Source: Cellvibrionales bacterium (GTDB lineage Bacteria > Pseudomonadota > Gammaproteobacteria > Pseudomonadales > JAHEGP01). Taken from it: 13,807 nt of DNA. The stretch is taken from contig JAHEGP010000063.1 of assembly GCA_024645065.1 (NCBI GenBank), forward strand, positions 1 to 13,807, given 5' to 3'. Under the pieces are notes generated by a model. It searched no databases. It saw only the letters and a program-made list of their open reading frames with translations, and was not told the DNA's origin. Below, piece after piece: positions 5,359-12,520 of this stretch (position 1 is the stretch's first letter; the number at the start of each line of letters is the position of its first letter). A program made the position numbers and the translations under genes.

Positions 5359-8235
5359 TCAGTCCTCCGCGTAATCGGCCATCGAGGGGCAGGCGCACAC
5401 CAGGTTGCGATCACCGTAGACGTTGTCGATGCGACCCACCGGTGACCAGTACTTGTCGTGTTTCAACCACTCGACCGGATAGGCCGCCGCTTCCCGGCTA
5501 TAACGATGCGGCCAATCGTCGGCACACACGACCGCGGCGGTATGCGGCGCGTTGACCAGCGGGCTGTCGGCAAGGAGATGGTCGCCTTTTTCGACGGCGC
5601 CGATTTCTGCGCGGATCTGCAACATCGCACTGATGAAACGGTCGAGCTCCCGCAACCCCTCGCTTTCGGTGGGTTCGATCATCAGGGTGCCGGCCACCGG
5701 GAATGACATGGTGGGAGCATGAAAACCAAAATCCACCAGGCGCTTGGCGACATCCTCGACATCAACCCCGGTCTGCTCCTTGAGAGCGCGCATATCGATA
5801 ATGCATTCGTGGGCGACCCGATTGTTGCTTCCGGTGTAAAGAATCGGATAGGCATGCTGTAGCCTGGCGGCCACATAGTTGGCGGTGAGAATTGCGTTTT
5901 CAGTAGCCTGCCTCAGGCCTTTCGCGCCCATCATCTTGATATACATCCAACTGATCGGCAGGATGCTCGCACTGCCGAAGGGAGCTGCGGACACCGGCCC
6001 GACAGCACTAGGGCGATCACCATGTCGATGCCCCGGGAGGAAGTCAGCCAGGTGCGAACGGACTGCAACCGGGCCTACCCCGGGACCACCCCCGCCGTGG
6101 GGAATGCAAAAGGTCTTGTGCAGGTTGAGGTGCGACACATCGCCACCGAACAGTCCGGGCTGGCATAGTCCCACCATGGCATTGAGGTTGGCACCGTCGA
6201 TGTATACCTGCCCACCGTGCTGGTGGACGAGCGCACAAACCTCACCGATGGCCTCTTCAAACACACCGTGGGTTGAGGGGTAGGTCACCATAATGGCCGC
6301 CAGATGATCACCGTGTTCGGTACAGCGCCGACCCAGGTCGTCCAGATCAACATTGCCACTGCTGTCACAGCTCACCACCACGACCTTCATCCCGCACATC
6401 TGGGCGCTGGCCGGATTGGTACCGTGGGCAGAGGACGGAATCAGGCAGACATTGCGGTGCGCCTCCCCGCGGCTGGCATGATAAGCACGGATGGCCAGCA
6501 ACCCGGCGTATTCACCCTGGGAGCCGGCATTGGGTTGCAGGGATACCGCGTCGTATCCGGTGCAGGCGCACAGCATGGCCTCCAACTCGGCGATCATCTG
6601 CTGGTAGCCCTGGCTCTGCTCCGGGGGGGCAAAAGGGTGCAACTGGCCGAACTCCGGCCAGGTAATCGGCATCATCTCGGACGCGGCGTTGAGCTTCATG
6701 GTGCAGGAGCCCAGGGGAATCATGGTGCGGTCCAGGGCAAGATCCTTATCACTGAGTTTGCGCAGATAGCGCATCATGTCGGTTTCTGAATGGTACTGGC
6801 GGAATACCGGGTGCTGCAGAATCGCGGATTCGCGCAGCAGTCCGGGGGGCAAGCGATCGGGGGATTGCGCATCCAGTGCCGCGAGATCGAGCCTGCTGCC
6901 CGGCGCGAACAACTGCCACAGTGCCGCAATGTCCTCGGGGGTGACGGTTTCATCGACGGACAAGCCGATATGGCTACTGTCTTTCGGGTTGAGATTGATG
7001 CCGGCAGCCGCCGCACGCTGCAAAATGGCGCCGGTTTGCTCCCCCGTGGCCAGGGTCAGGGTATCGAAGAAACTGCTGTTCACCGCTGTAAAGCCAAGCG
7101 ACTCCAGGCCCGCTGCCAGCACTGTGGCAGAGCGGTGAACCCGGGTGGCGATTGCTTTCAAGCCCCCGGGGCCGTGATATACCGCGTACATACTGGCAAT
7201 AACCGCCAGGAGTACCTGGGCGGTGCAGATATTGCTGGTCGCTTTTTCGCGACGAATGTGTTGTTCCCGGGTCTGCAGCGCCAGGCGATAGGCAGGATTG
7301 CCATTGCTGTCGATGGAGACGCCCACCAGGCGACCGGGGAGTGAGCGCTTGAAGCCCTCCCGGGTTGCCATAAAGGCGGCATGGGGCCCGCCGAAGCCCA
7401 GTGGCACGCCAAAACGCTGTGTTGACCCGATAACGACATCAGCCCCCAGGGACCCGGGGGACTCCAGTAGTGTCAAGGCAAGGATATCCGCGGCAAAGAT
7501 GGCCACGGCCCTGTTCCCGTGCAGGCTCCTCACCACAGCGCGATAGTCATGCACTGCTCCGCTGGCACCGGGGTAATGCAGTAACGCGCCAAAGCAGTCG
7601 CAGCCCTCGAGCTCGCTCAGGGGGTCGCCACAGACGATTTCGATACCCAGGGGTTCAGCGCGGGTCTGGATAACATCAATGGTCTGGGGAAAGCTGTCGG
7701 CATCGACAAAGAAGCGCCGGCTCTTGCTCCTGGCCATTCGCATCGCCAGGGTCATGGCCTCGGCCGCAGCGGTGGCCTCATCGAGTAGTGAAGCGCTGGC
7801 AATATCCATTCCTGAAAGGTCGGTAACCATGGTCTGGAAATTGAGAAGTGCCTCGAGGCGGCCCTGGGATATCTCCGGCTGATAGGGCGTATAGGCAGTA
7901 TACCAGGCGGGATTTTCCAACACGTTGCGCTGCACCACCGCAGGGGTATGGGTATTGTAATAGCCCTGACCAATGTAGGAGCGAAAGACCTTGTTGCCTG
8001 CGGCTAAATGCTTTAGCTCGCGCAGTGCGGACTCTTCACTGCAGCTCTCTGAGAGTTCCAGCGACTCGGTCATGCGAATGCCCGCCGGCACTACCGCCGC
8101 GATAAACTCTTCCATGGAGTTGTAGCCCAGCTGCTCCAACATCAATTGCTGGTCGGCCGCAGAGGGACCGATATGGCGCCGCACAAAAGAATCCCTGGCT
8201 TGTAACTGCTGCAAGGAGAGTTGTTGCTGAGGCAT
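5359..8235 (-). CDS. gcvP: glycine dehydrogenase (decarboxylating), P protein of the glycine cleavage system
   Basis: Pyridoxal-phosphate enzyme that decarboxylates glycine and passes the aminomethyl group to lipoylated GcvH, feeding one-carbon units to tetrahydrofolate. With the start at 8235 the protein has 958 residues, close to E. coli GcvP (957), so it is the single-chain form. The N-terminal half contains FVRRHIGPS (17-25) and YIGQGYYNT (87-95). The C-terminal half carries the cofactor site in SHLNLHKTFCIPHGGGGPG, with K707 as the Schiff-base lysine, and GSCTMKLNA (509-517). The frame stays open to an ATG at 8289, but that would add 18 residues foreign to the family and start right at the gcvT stop; the ATG at 8235 gives the family N-terminus. 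It lies 54 nt after gcvT on the same strand. No gcvH lies between them. Confidence 0.98.
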   Translation of the reverse strand: MPQQQLSLQQLQARDSFVRRHIGPSAADQQLMLEQLGYNSMEEFIAAVVPAGIRMTESLELSESCSEESALRELKHLAAGNKVFRSYIGQGYYNTHTPAVVQRNVLENPAWYTAYTPYQPEISQGRLEALLNFQTMVTDLSGMDIASASLLDEATAAAEAMTLAMRMARSKSRRFFVDADSFPQTIDVIQTRAEPLGIEIVCGDPLSELEGCDCFGALLHYPGASGAVHDYRAVVRSLHGNRAVAIFAADILALTLLESPGSLGADVVIGSTQRFGVPLGFGGPHAAFMATREGFKRSLPGRLVGVSIDSNGNPAYRLALQTREQHIRREKATSNICTAQVLLAVIASMYAVYHGPGGLKAIATRVHRSATVLAAGLESLGFTAVNSSFFDTLTLATGEQTGAILQRAAAAGINLNPKDSSHIGLSVDETVTPEDIAALWQLFAPGSRLDLAALDAQSPDRLPPGLLRESAILQHPVFRQYHSETDMMRYLRKLSDKDLALDRTMIPLGSCTMKLNAASEMMPITWPEFGQLHPFAPPEQSQGYQQMIAELEAMLCACTGYDAVSLQPNAGSQGEYAGLLAIRAYHASRGEAHRNVCLIPSSAHGTNPASAQMCGMKVVVVSCDSSGNVDLDDLGRRCTEHGDHLAAIMVTYPSTHGVFEEAIGEVCALVHQHGGQVYIDGANLNAMVGLCQPGLFGGDVSHLNLHKTFCIPHGGGGPGVGPVAVRSHLADFLPGHRHGDRPSAVGPVSAAPFGSASILPISWMYIKMMGAKGLRQATENAILTANYVAARLQHAYPILYTGSNNRVAHECIIDMRALKEQTGVDVEDVAKRLVDFGFHAPTMSFPVAGTLMIEPTESEGLRELDRFISAMLQIRAEIGAVEKGDHLLADSPLVNAPHTAAVVCADDWPHRYSREAAAYPVEWLKHDKYWSPVGRIDNVYGDRNLVCACPSMADYAED

Positions 8236-8289
8236 AAGACTTACCCATATTGAGTTGCTAAAGCTGAAAGCCGACGGGCTCCAGGGCAT

Positions 8290-9417
8290 CTACTGACGAT
8301 GGTAACGTTGCTCGACAAAGGGCATTTTGGCCACCACCACCGGACGCGGCTTGCCCCGCACCAGGGCTGTGAGCTCGGTACCCGGCGCCGCCATGGCGGT
8401 ATCGACATAGCCCATTGCAACGGGCGCATCCAGGCTTGGGGCAAAGCCACCGCTGGTTACCTTGCCCACTGTTGCGCCACTGGAATCCAGGATTTGAGCC
8501 CCCTCCCGCACCGGTGCCCTGCCCTGAACACGCAGCCCGACACGCTTGCGCGTCACACCGTGCTGCATTTGCGTAAAGATGTGCTCGCTGCCCGGGAACC
8601 CCCCCGCCTTGGCTCCCTGCGGGCGCCGTGACGGACTGATCGACCAGGCGAGGCCCGCTTCAATTGGGCTGACAGCGGCGTCCATATCATGACCATACAG
8701 GCACAAACCGGCTTCCAGTCGCAGGGAGTCGCGCGCTCCCAGGCCAGCGGGCCGAAGCTCTGCAAACGCCAGCAGGGCATCGGCAACGGCACGGGCGTCC
8801 CGACCCGGGATGGAAATCTCGAAACCATCCTCGCCGGTGTAGCCCGAGCGGGTAATATAGCATTCGACGCCGGCCAGGACTCCGGGGCAGCCGCTCATAA
8901 ACGAGAGCTGGGTAGCCTCTGGCACCAGCTGCTGCATCACATCTTTTGCCCCTGGGCCCTGCACAGCCAGCAGGGCCCGGTCCAGCTCTTCGATGTCGTA
9001 GCCGGACAGGCTGGTCCGCAAGTAGGCGATGTCCTGCGCCTTGCAGGCGGCGTTCACGACCAGAAAAAAACAGTCCTCATCCCAGCGCGAGATGATCAAA
9101 TCGTCCTCAATGCCCCCCCGCGAGTTGGTGAAGACCGCGTAAACCTGCTTGTTGACGGCAAGCGACTCCAGTTCGACCGGCACCAATGCTTCCAGGGCAT
9201 GATCAGCACCCCTGCCCCTTATCAACACCTGACCCATGTGGGATACGTCGAACAGACCTGCACTGGCTCTGGTGTGCAAATGTTCCTGCTTGATGCCGGG
9301 GGGATACTGCAGCGGCATCTGGTAGCCGGCAAAAGGCACCATCTTTGCACCCAGCTGCAGGTGCAAGGCGTGCAGCGGAACGGTTTGACCCGGATTGCTC
9401 GAATTTTCAGACATCAT
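8290..9417 (-). CDS. gcvT: aminomethyltransferase, T protein of the glycine cleavage system
   Basis: Transfers the methylene carbon from aminomethyl-GcvH to tetrahydrofolate and releases ammonia. The 375-residue protein has the family hallmarks: ALHLQLGAKMVPFAGYQMP near the N-terminus, FDVSHMGQV (56-64), FTNSRGGIEDDLI (96-108), and VVNAACKAQDIAYL, with D129 at the place of the catalytic aspartate of E. coli GcvT (D101). The C-terminus holds GKVTSGGFAPSL and the usual beta-rich domain. Two adjacent ATGs (9417, 9414) are both usable; GGGGG six bases upstream favours 9417. The frame is open a further 67 codons upstream, but that stretch is AT-rich leader DNA encoding a hydrophobic peptide unlike GcvT. 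It is the first gene of a gcvT-gcvP pair and is divergent from the MBL-fold gene. Confidence 0.97.
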   Translation of the reverse strand: MMSENSSNPGQTVPLHALHLQLGAKMVPFAGYQMPLQYPPGIKQEHLHTRASAGLFDVSHMGQVLIRGRGADHALEALVPVELESLAVNKQVYAVFTNSRGGIEDDLIISRWDEDCFFLVVNAACKAQDIAYLRTSLSGYDIEELDRALLAVQGPGAKDVMQQLVPEATQLSFMSGCPGVLAGVECYITRSGYTGEDGFEISIPGRDARAVADALLAFAELRPAGLGARDSLRLEAGLCLYGHDMDAAVSPIEAGLAWSISPSRRPQGAKAGGFPGSEHIFTQMQHGVTRKRVGLRVQGRAPVREGAQILDSSGATVGKVTSGGFAPSLDAPVAMGYVDTAMAAPGTELTALVRGKPRPVVVAKMPFVEQRYHRQ

Positions 9418-9423
9418 CGCCAG

Positions 9424-9428
9424 CCCCC
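9424..9428 (-). promoter_or_regulatory. ribosome binding site of gcvT
   Basis: On the minus strand GGGGG lies six bases before the ATG at 9417 and nine before the ATG at 9414. It supports an internal start within the longer open frame, in agreement with where GcvT homology begins. Confidence 0.5.
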
Positions 9429-9461
9429 AATGCGAGCTCGAAACGGCCATGGTAAGGCCCG

Positions 9462-9515
9462 TCATAAAATTTGTGAAATTAATACTTAAAATAAAATCAT
9501 TAATAATGCTTATGA
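9462..9515 (-). promoter_or_regulatory. AT-rich segment, probable gcvTP promoter/leader region
   Basis: This stretch is strikingly AT-rich compared with the GC-rich surroundings and lies 45-100 bases upstream of gcvT in the 217-bp divergent gap. On the minus strand it contains several TATTAA- and TTTTAT-like motifs but no clear -35/-10 pair at proper spacing. The gcv genes of gammaproteobacteria are commonly controlled by regulators such as GcvA and Lrp, which favour AT-rich DNA, but I cannot identify a specific site. I see no recognisable glycine riboswitch core. Confidence 0.3.
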
Positions 9516-9579
9516 CCAGAACGGCCATGAACAGGATCCACAGCCCCGGAGCGGGTCGCCGGGTGCGGGTCATTGCAAC

Positions 9580-9608
9580 TTTAAATTGTCCCCCGGGCTC
9601 GCCATAAT
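9580..9608 (+). promoter_or_regulatory. candidate sigma-70 promoter of the MBL-fold gene
   Basis: TTTAAA (9580-9585, four of six to the -35 consensus) and CATAAT (9603-9608, five of six to the -10 consensus) are separated by 17 bases. A start of transcription near 9615 would give a leader of about 20 nt before the ATG at 9635. The spacing is ideal but the -35 is weak. Confidence 0.35.
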
Positions 9609-9623
9609 GCAGCCTCATTCCTC

Positions 9624-9628
9624 AGGGA
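9624..9628 (+). promoter_or_regulatory. ribosome binding site of the MBL-fold gene
   Basis: AGGGA lies six bases upstream of the ATG at 9635 and supports that start. Confidence 0.55.
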
Positions 9629-9634
9629 TAAACC

Positions 9635-10585
9635 ATGGCCAGGGTCATAGATTATCACAACGGTGTTGTCGCCATCGACGCCAATTATATCCAAGCCGGG
9701 CTCGCCTCCATCCATCTGCTGATAGCAGGGGACCAGGCCGCGATAATCGATACCGGAGTCAACTCGTCGGTACCTGCGGTGCTCTCGACACTGCAGCGAT
9801 ACCAGCTGCGACCCGAGCAGGTCAGTTATATTATTTTGACTCACATACACCTCGACCATGCCGGTGGCACTGGCGAGCTGTTGCAACACCTTCCCAATGC
9901 GAAAGTAGTGGTGCATCCGCGCGGCAGCCGGCACCTGATTGAACCCGGTAAATTGATCGCCGGCACCATCGCGGTTTACGGGGCCGAAAAAACGGCGCGC
10001 CTCTATGGCGACATTAAAGCCGTTCCCGCGGAGCGCATTATCGAGGCGCGGCATGAAGACAGCTTGAGGCTGAACGGAAGGGAATTGGTGCTGCTCGATA
10101 CCCCGGGACACGCGCTACACCATATCTGTATCGTCGATCGCCAGACCAGCCATATTTTCACCGGCGACACCTTCGGCCTCAGCTATCGGCAACTGGATAA
10201 GCATGGTCGCCAGTTTATGTTCGCCACCACTACCCCGGTTCAGTTCGATCCCGAAACACTATTCGCCTCGATAGACCTGCTTTGCTCCCATAACCCCGAA
10301 GCGATGTACCTGACCCACTTCAGCCAAATTCGCGACATACCCACCAGGGCCAGGGATTTGCGCGCCTGCCTGCAATCCCATGTTGAAATAGCGCAGGCAG
10401 CGCGGGGCAACGGCCAGATCCGCATCGATACCATAAAGGCTGGTTTGTCCGACTGGGTCACCCAACAGTCGAAGCAACAGGACTGGTCACTCCAGGGTGA
10501 CGCTGCGGTCAGGCTGTTGGCAATGGATATCGAACTGAACGCCCAGGGCCTGGACGTCTGGTTGAACCGGCTGGAGAAGACCTGA
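9635..10585 (+). CDS. MBL-fold metallo-hydrolase, substrate unknown
   Basis: A 316-residue cytoplasmic protein of the metallo-beta-lactamase superfamily with a complete dinuclear metal site: H70, H72, D74 and H75 in THIHLDHAGG, H159 in TPGHALHH, D178 in FTGDTFG and H228 in YLTHFS. The N-terminal strand pair ending in AIIDTGVN (36-43) is typical of the fold. Residues after about 200 form a helical extension of the kind seen in glyoxalase II-like and YflN-like members, which may shape the substrate pocket. No signal peptide is present, so secretion as a beta-lactamase is unlikely. The substrate cannot be told from sequence; a thioester or lactone is a guess. It stands alone, divergent from gcvT and followed by a 351-bp gap, with its own candidate promoter and ribosome binding site. 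Confidence 0.9.
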   Translation: MARVIDYHNGVVAIDANYIQAGLASIHLLIAGDQAAIIDTGVNSSVPAVLSTLQRYQLRPEQVSYIILTHIHLDHAGGTGELLQHLPNAKVVVHPRGSRHLIEPGKLIAGTIAVYGAEKTARLYGDIKAVPAERIIEARHEDSLRLNGRELVLLDTPGHALHHICIVDRQTSHIFTGDTFGLSYRQLDKHGRQFMFATTTPVQFDPETLFASIDLLCSHNPEAMYLTHFSQIRDIPTRARDLRACLQSHVEIAQAARGNGQIRIDTIKAGLSDWVTQQSKQQDWSLQGDAAVRLLAMDIELNAQGLDVWLNRLEKT

Positions 10586-10936
10586 ACCTGGCTCGCGTTT
10601 GCCAATCCAAAGCGACCACCAGGGAAGCGGCTTTTCAGCAACGGGATTGATTCATCCCCGGGCTTTGGCCGCCGGCATCTGCCCGGCGCCGGGCTCTGCC
10701 AGCAGCCAGGCGCTGACTCCCCGGGCAAGGGCCACCCCAGCCATACCCAAAACCAAACCTTTTGGGACCCGGCTCACCCGTTTACGCACCTTCGCTGTCA
10801 AAGCGGTACCGCTTACCCCGACCTCGCCGACCTCGCCGACCGATACCAGCCAGAACAAACCGGAGACCATTGCTTTTACGTTGACGTTAACGTCAACGTA
10901 AGTTAATCTGTCGGGAATGGCTTCCTGAGAGCGCGC
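10586..10936. other. 351-bp intergenic region between the MBL-fold gene and liuR
   Basis: I see no convincing gene on either strand. Open frames of about 100 codons cross it, but they lack ribosome binding sites and family features. It holds the GC-rich perfect palindrome GCCCGGCGCCGGGC (10681-10694), which could form a hairpin but has no T-run; GCGGTACCGC (10803-10812); and a short tandem CGACCTCGC doublet near 10825-10845. The functional part is the right end, where the LiuR-like operator lies. No clear intrinsic terminator for the upstream gene is visible. Confidence 0.5.
10876..10901. promoter_or_regulatory. 26-bp perfect palindrome, probable LiuR operator
   Basis: The 26 bases are a perfect inverted repeat centred on GTTAAC (10886-10891). 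They contain four ACGT tetranucleotides at 10878, 10884, 10890 and 10896, exactly six bases apart. The inner 16 bases read TTGACGTTAACGTCAA, and TTGACG (10881-10886) is also a good -35 hexamer. The site ends 35 nt before the liuR start. MerR-family regulators bind such palindromes within their promoters, and LiuR is known to control liu genes including its own, so autoregulation of the liuRAB operon is the natural reading. I recall ACGT-containing palindromes for LiuR but cannot verify the exact consensus. No confident -10 was found. Confidence 0.7.
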
Positions 10937-11335
10937 ATGACCGAGCAGCACTTTACAATTTCAGAGCTGGCCGGGGAATTTGGCATCACCACCCGTGCTA
11001 TTCGCTTTTACGAGGAAAAGGGCCTGATAAACCCCCGGCGCGCCGGCCAGCAGCGGCATTACAGCGCCAGCGACCGGGTCAGGCTGAAACTGATTCTGCG
11101 GGGCAAGCGCCTGGGCTTTACCCTGGATGAGAGTCGTGATTTGATTGAAATGTACGACCCCGGGCACGGCAATGTCGAACAATTAAATCTCCTGCTAAAG
11201 AAAATCGATGCCAGAGAAGCCACGCTGCAGCGGCAGCTGCGCGACATCGCCGGCATGCAGCGCGATTTGCAGGAAGTACGCCAGCGCTGTCAGCAGGCGT
11301 TGGAAACCCAACGGAAACAGTCCAGCAAACTCTGA
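10937..11335 (+). CDS. liuR: LiuR, MerR-family regulator of leucine/branched-chain catabolism
   Basis: A 132-residue DNA-binding regulator. The N-terminal winged helix-turn-helix is clear: FTISELAGEFGITTRAIRFYEEKGL (6-30), with the MerR signature R.IR(F/Y)YE, then the wing RRAGQQRHYSASD (34-46). A dimerisation coiled coil spans about 75-125. It lacks the Cys clusters of metal- or redox-sensing MerR proteins, and its length fits LiuR, which senses a catabolic intermediate of leucine degradation. The assignment is made firm by the liuA gene starting 12 nt downstream. A GAGAG sequence (10927-10931) precedes the ATG by five bases. The palindrome just upstream suggests self-regulation of the operon. 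Confidence 0.92.
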   Translation: MTEQHFTISELAGEFGITTRAIRFYEEKGLINPRRAGQQRHYSASDRVRLKLILRGKRLGFTLDESRDLIEMYDPGHGNVEQLNLLLKKIDAREATLQRQLRDIAGMQRDLQEVRQRCQQALETQRKQSSKL

Positions 11336-11347
11336 TATGGTGACTTT

Positions 11348-12517
11348 ATGAGCAGTCGTTATCCCTCCCTCAAATTCGACCTCGGCGACGACATCGCAAT
11401 GATGCGCGACGCGGTCGAGCAGTTTGCCCAGGCTGAACTGGCTGATCGGGCACAGCAAATAGACAGCGACAACGAGTTTCCCATGGAAATTTGGCGTCAG
11501 CTGGGTGATATGGGGCTGCTTGGCGTCACCGTGCCGGAACAATACGGCGGCACCGACATGGGATACCTCGCCCACAGCATCGCAATGGAGGAGATCAGCC
11601 GCGCCTCGGCTTCGGTGGGGCTTTCCTACGGTGCCCACTCCAATCTTTGCGTCAACCAGATTTACAAGAACGGCAATGAAGCGCAGCGGGAAAAATACCT
11701 GCCCAAATTGTGCACCGGCGAGCACGTCGGCGCCCTGGCAATGTCGGAGCCCAATGCCGGGTCGGATGTGGTGAGCATGAAATTGAGAGCCGACAAAAAG
11801 GGCGATCACTACCTGCTCAACGGCAGCAAGATGTGGATCACCAACGGCCCCGACGCCAATACCTATGTCATTTATGCCAAGACCGACGTGAAAGCCGGTC
11901 CCCGGGGAATCACCGCTTTTATCGTCGAGCGCGACTGGGCCGGTTTCTCCCGCTCGCCCAAACTCGACAAGCTGGGCATGCGTGGGTCCAATACCTGCGA
12001 ACTGGTGTTCGAGAACTGCGAAGTGCCCATGGATAATATCCTCGGCGGGGAACACCAGGGAGTCAGGGTGCTGATGTCAGGCCTGGACTATGAGCGCACC
12101 GTGCTCTCCGGCGGACCGATTGGAATCATGCAGGCCTGCCTGGACCTGGTATTACCGTATATTCACGATCGTCAGCAATTCGGTCAGAGCATCGGCGAAT
12201 TCCAGATGATCCAGGGCAAGGTTGCCGACATGTACACCCACCTGAATGCCTCACGCGCCTATCTTTATGCCGTCGCCAGGGCCTGCGACCGGGGCGAGGA
12301 GAGTCGCAAGGATGCCGCCGCGGTGATTCTGTTTACTGCCGAAATGGCCACCAGAGCCGCGCTTGACGCTATCCAGATCCTGGGGGGTAATGGCTATATC
12401 AACGACTTCCCGGCCGGGCGTTTGTTGCGTGACGCCAAGCTCTACGAAATTGGCGCCGGCACCTCGGAAATCCGCCGTATGCTGATTGGCCGTGAACTGT
12501 TTCGGGATACGGTTTGA
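11348..12517 (+). CDS. liuA: isovaleryl-CoA dehydrogenase
   Basis: FAD-dependent acyl-CoA dehydrogenase that converts isovaleryl-CoA to 3-methylcrotonyl-CoA, the third step of leucine breakdown, passing electrons to electron-transfer flavoprotein. The 389-residue length is normal. Visible features are the FAD-binding LAMSEPNAGSDV block (130-141) and KMWITNGPDANTYVIYAKTD (161-180); SGLDYERTVLSGGPIG (244-259), with E249 at the place of the catalytic Glu that sets isovaleryl-CoA dehydrogenases (E254 in human) apart from most other family members; and LGGNGYINDFPAGRLLRDAKLYEIGAG split around 345-371. The catalytic base position and the neighbours liuR and liuB support this substrate over butyryl- or glutaryl-CoA. 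A weak GGTGA lies four bases before the ATG. The next gene begins 3 nt after its stop. Confidence 0.97.
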   Translation: MSSRYPSLKFDLGDDIAMMRDAVEQFAQAELADRAQQIDSDNEFPMEIWRQLGDMGLLGVTVPEQYGGTDMGYLAHSIAMEEISRASASVGLSYGAHSNLCVNQIYKNGNEAQREKYLPKLCTGEHVGALAMSEPNAGSDVVSMKLRADKKGDHYLLNGSKMWITNGPDANTYVIYAKTDVKAGPRGITAFIVERDWAGFSRSPKLDKLGMRGSNTCELVFENCEVPMDNILGGEHQGVRVLMSGLDYERTVLSGGPIGIMQACLDLVLPYIHDRQQFGQSIGEFQMIQGKVADMYTHLNASRAYLYAVARACDRGEESRKDAAAVILFTAEMATRAALDAIQILGGNGYINDFPAGRLLRDAKLYEIGAGTSEIRRMLIGRELFRDTV

Positions 12518-12520
12518 GCC

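Noticed and set aside
9418..9634. Possible glycine riboswitch upstream of gcvT
   Set aside because: I could not find the conserved glycine aptamer core or paired-aptamer layout; the leader is mostly AT-rich. A covariance-model search would settle it.
10681..10694. GC-rich perfect palindrome as an intrinsic terminator for the MBL-fold gene
   Set aside because: It lies about 95 nt past the stop and no T-run follows on the plus strand; such short self-complementary runs are common in GC-rich DNA.
10652..10951. A 99-codon minus-strand frame divergent from liuR, with a mildly hydrophobic middle
   Set aside because: Its longest form begins inside liuR and runs through the operator palindrome. The alternative ATG at 10870 has no ribosome binding site, and the low-complexity sequence matches no family I recognise.
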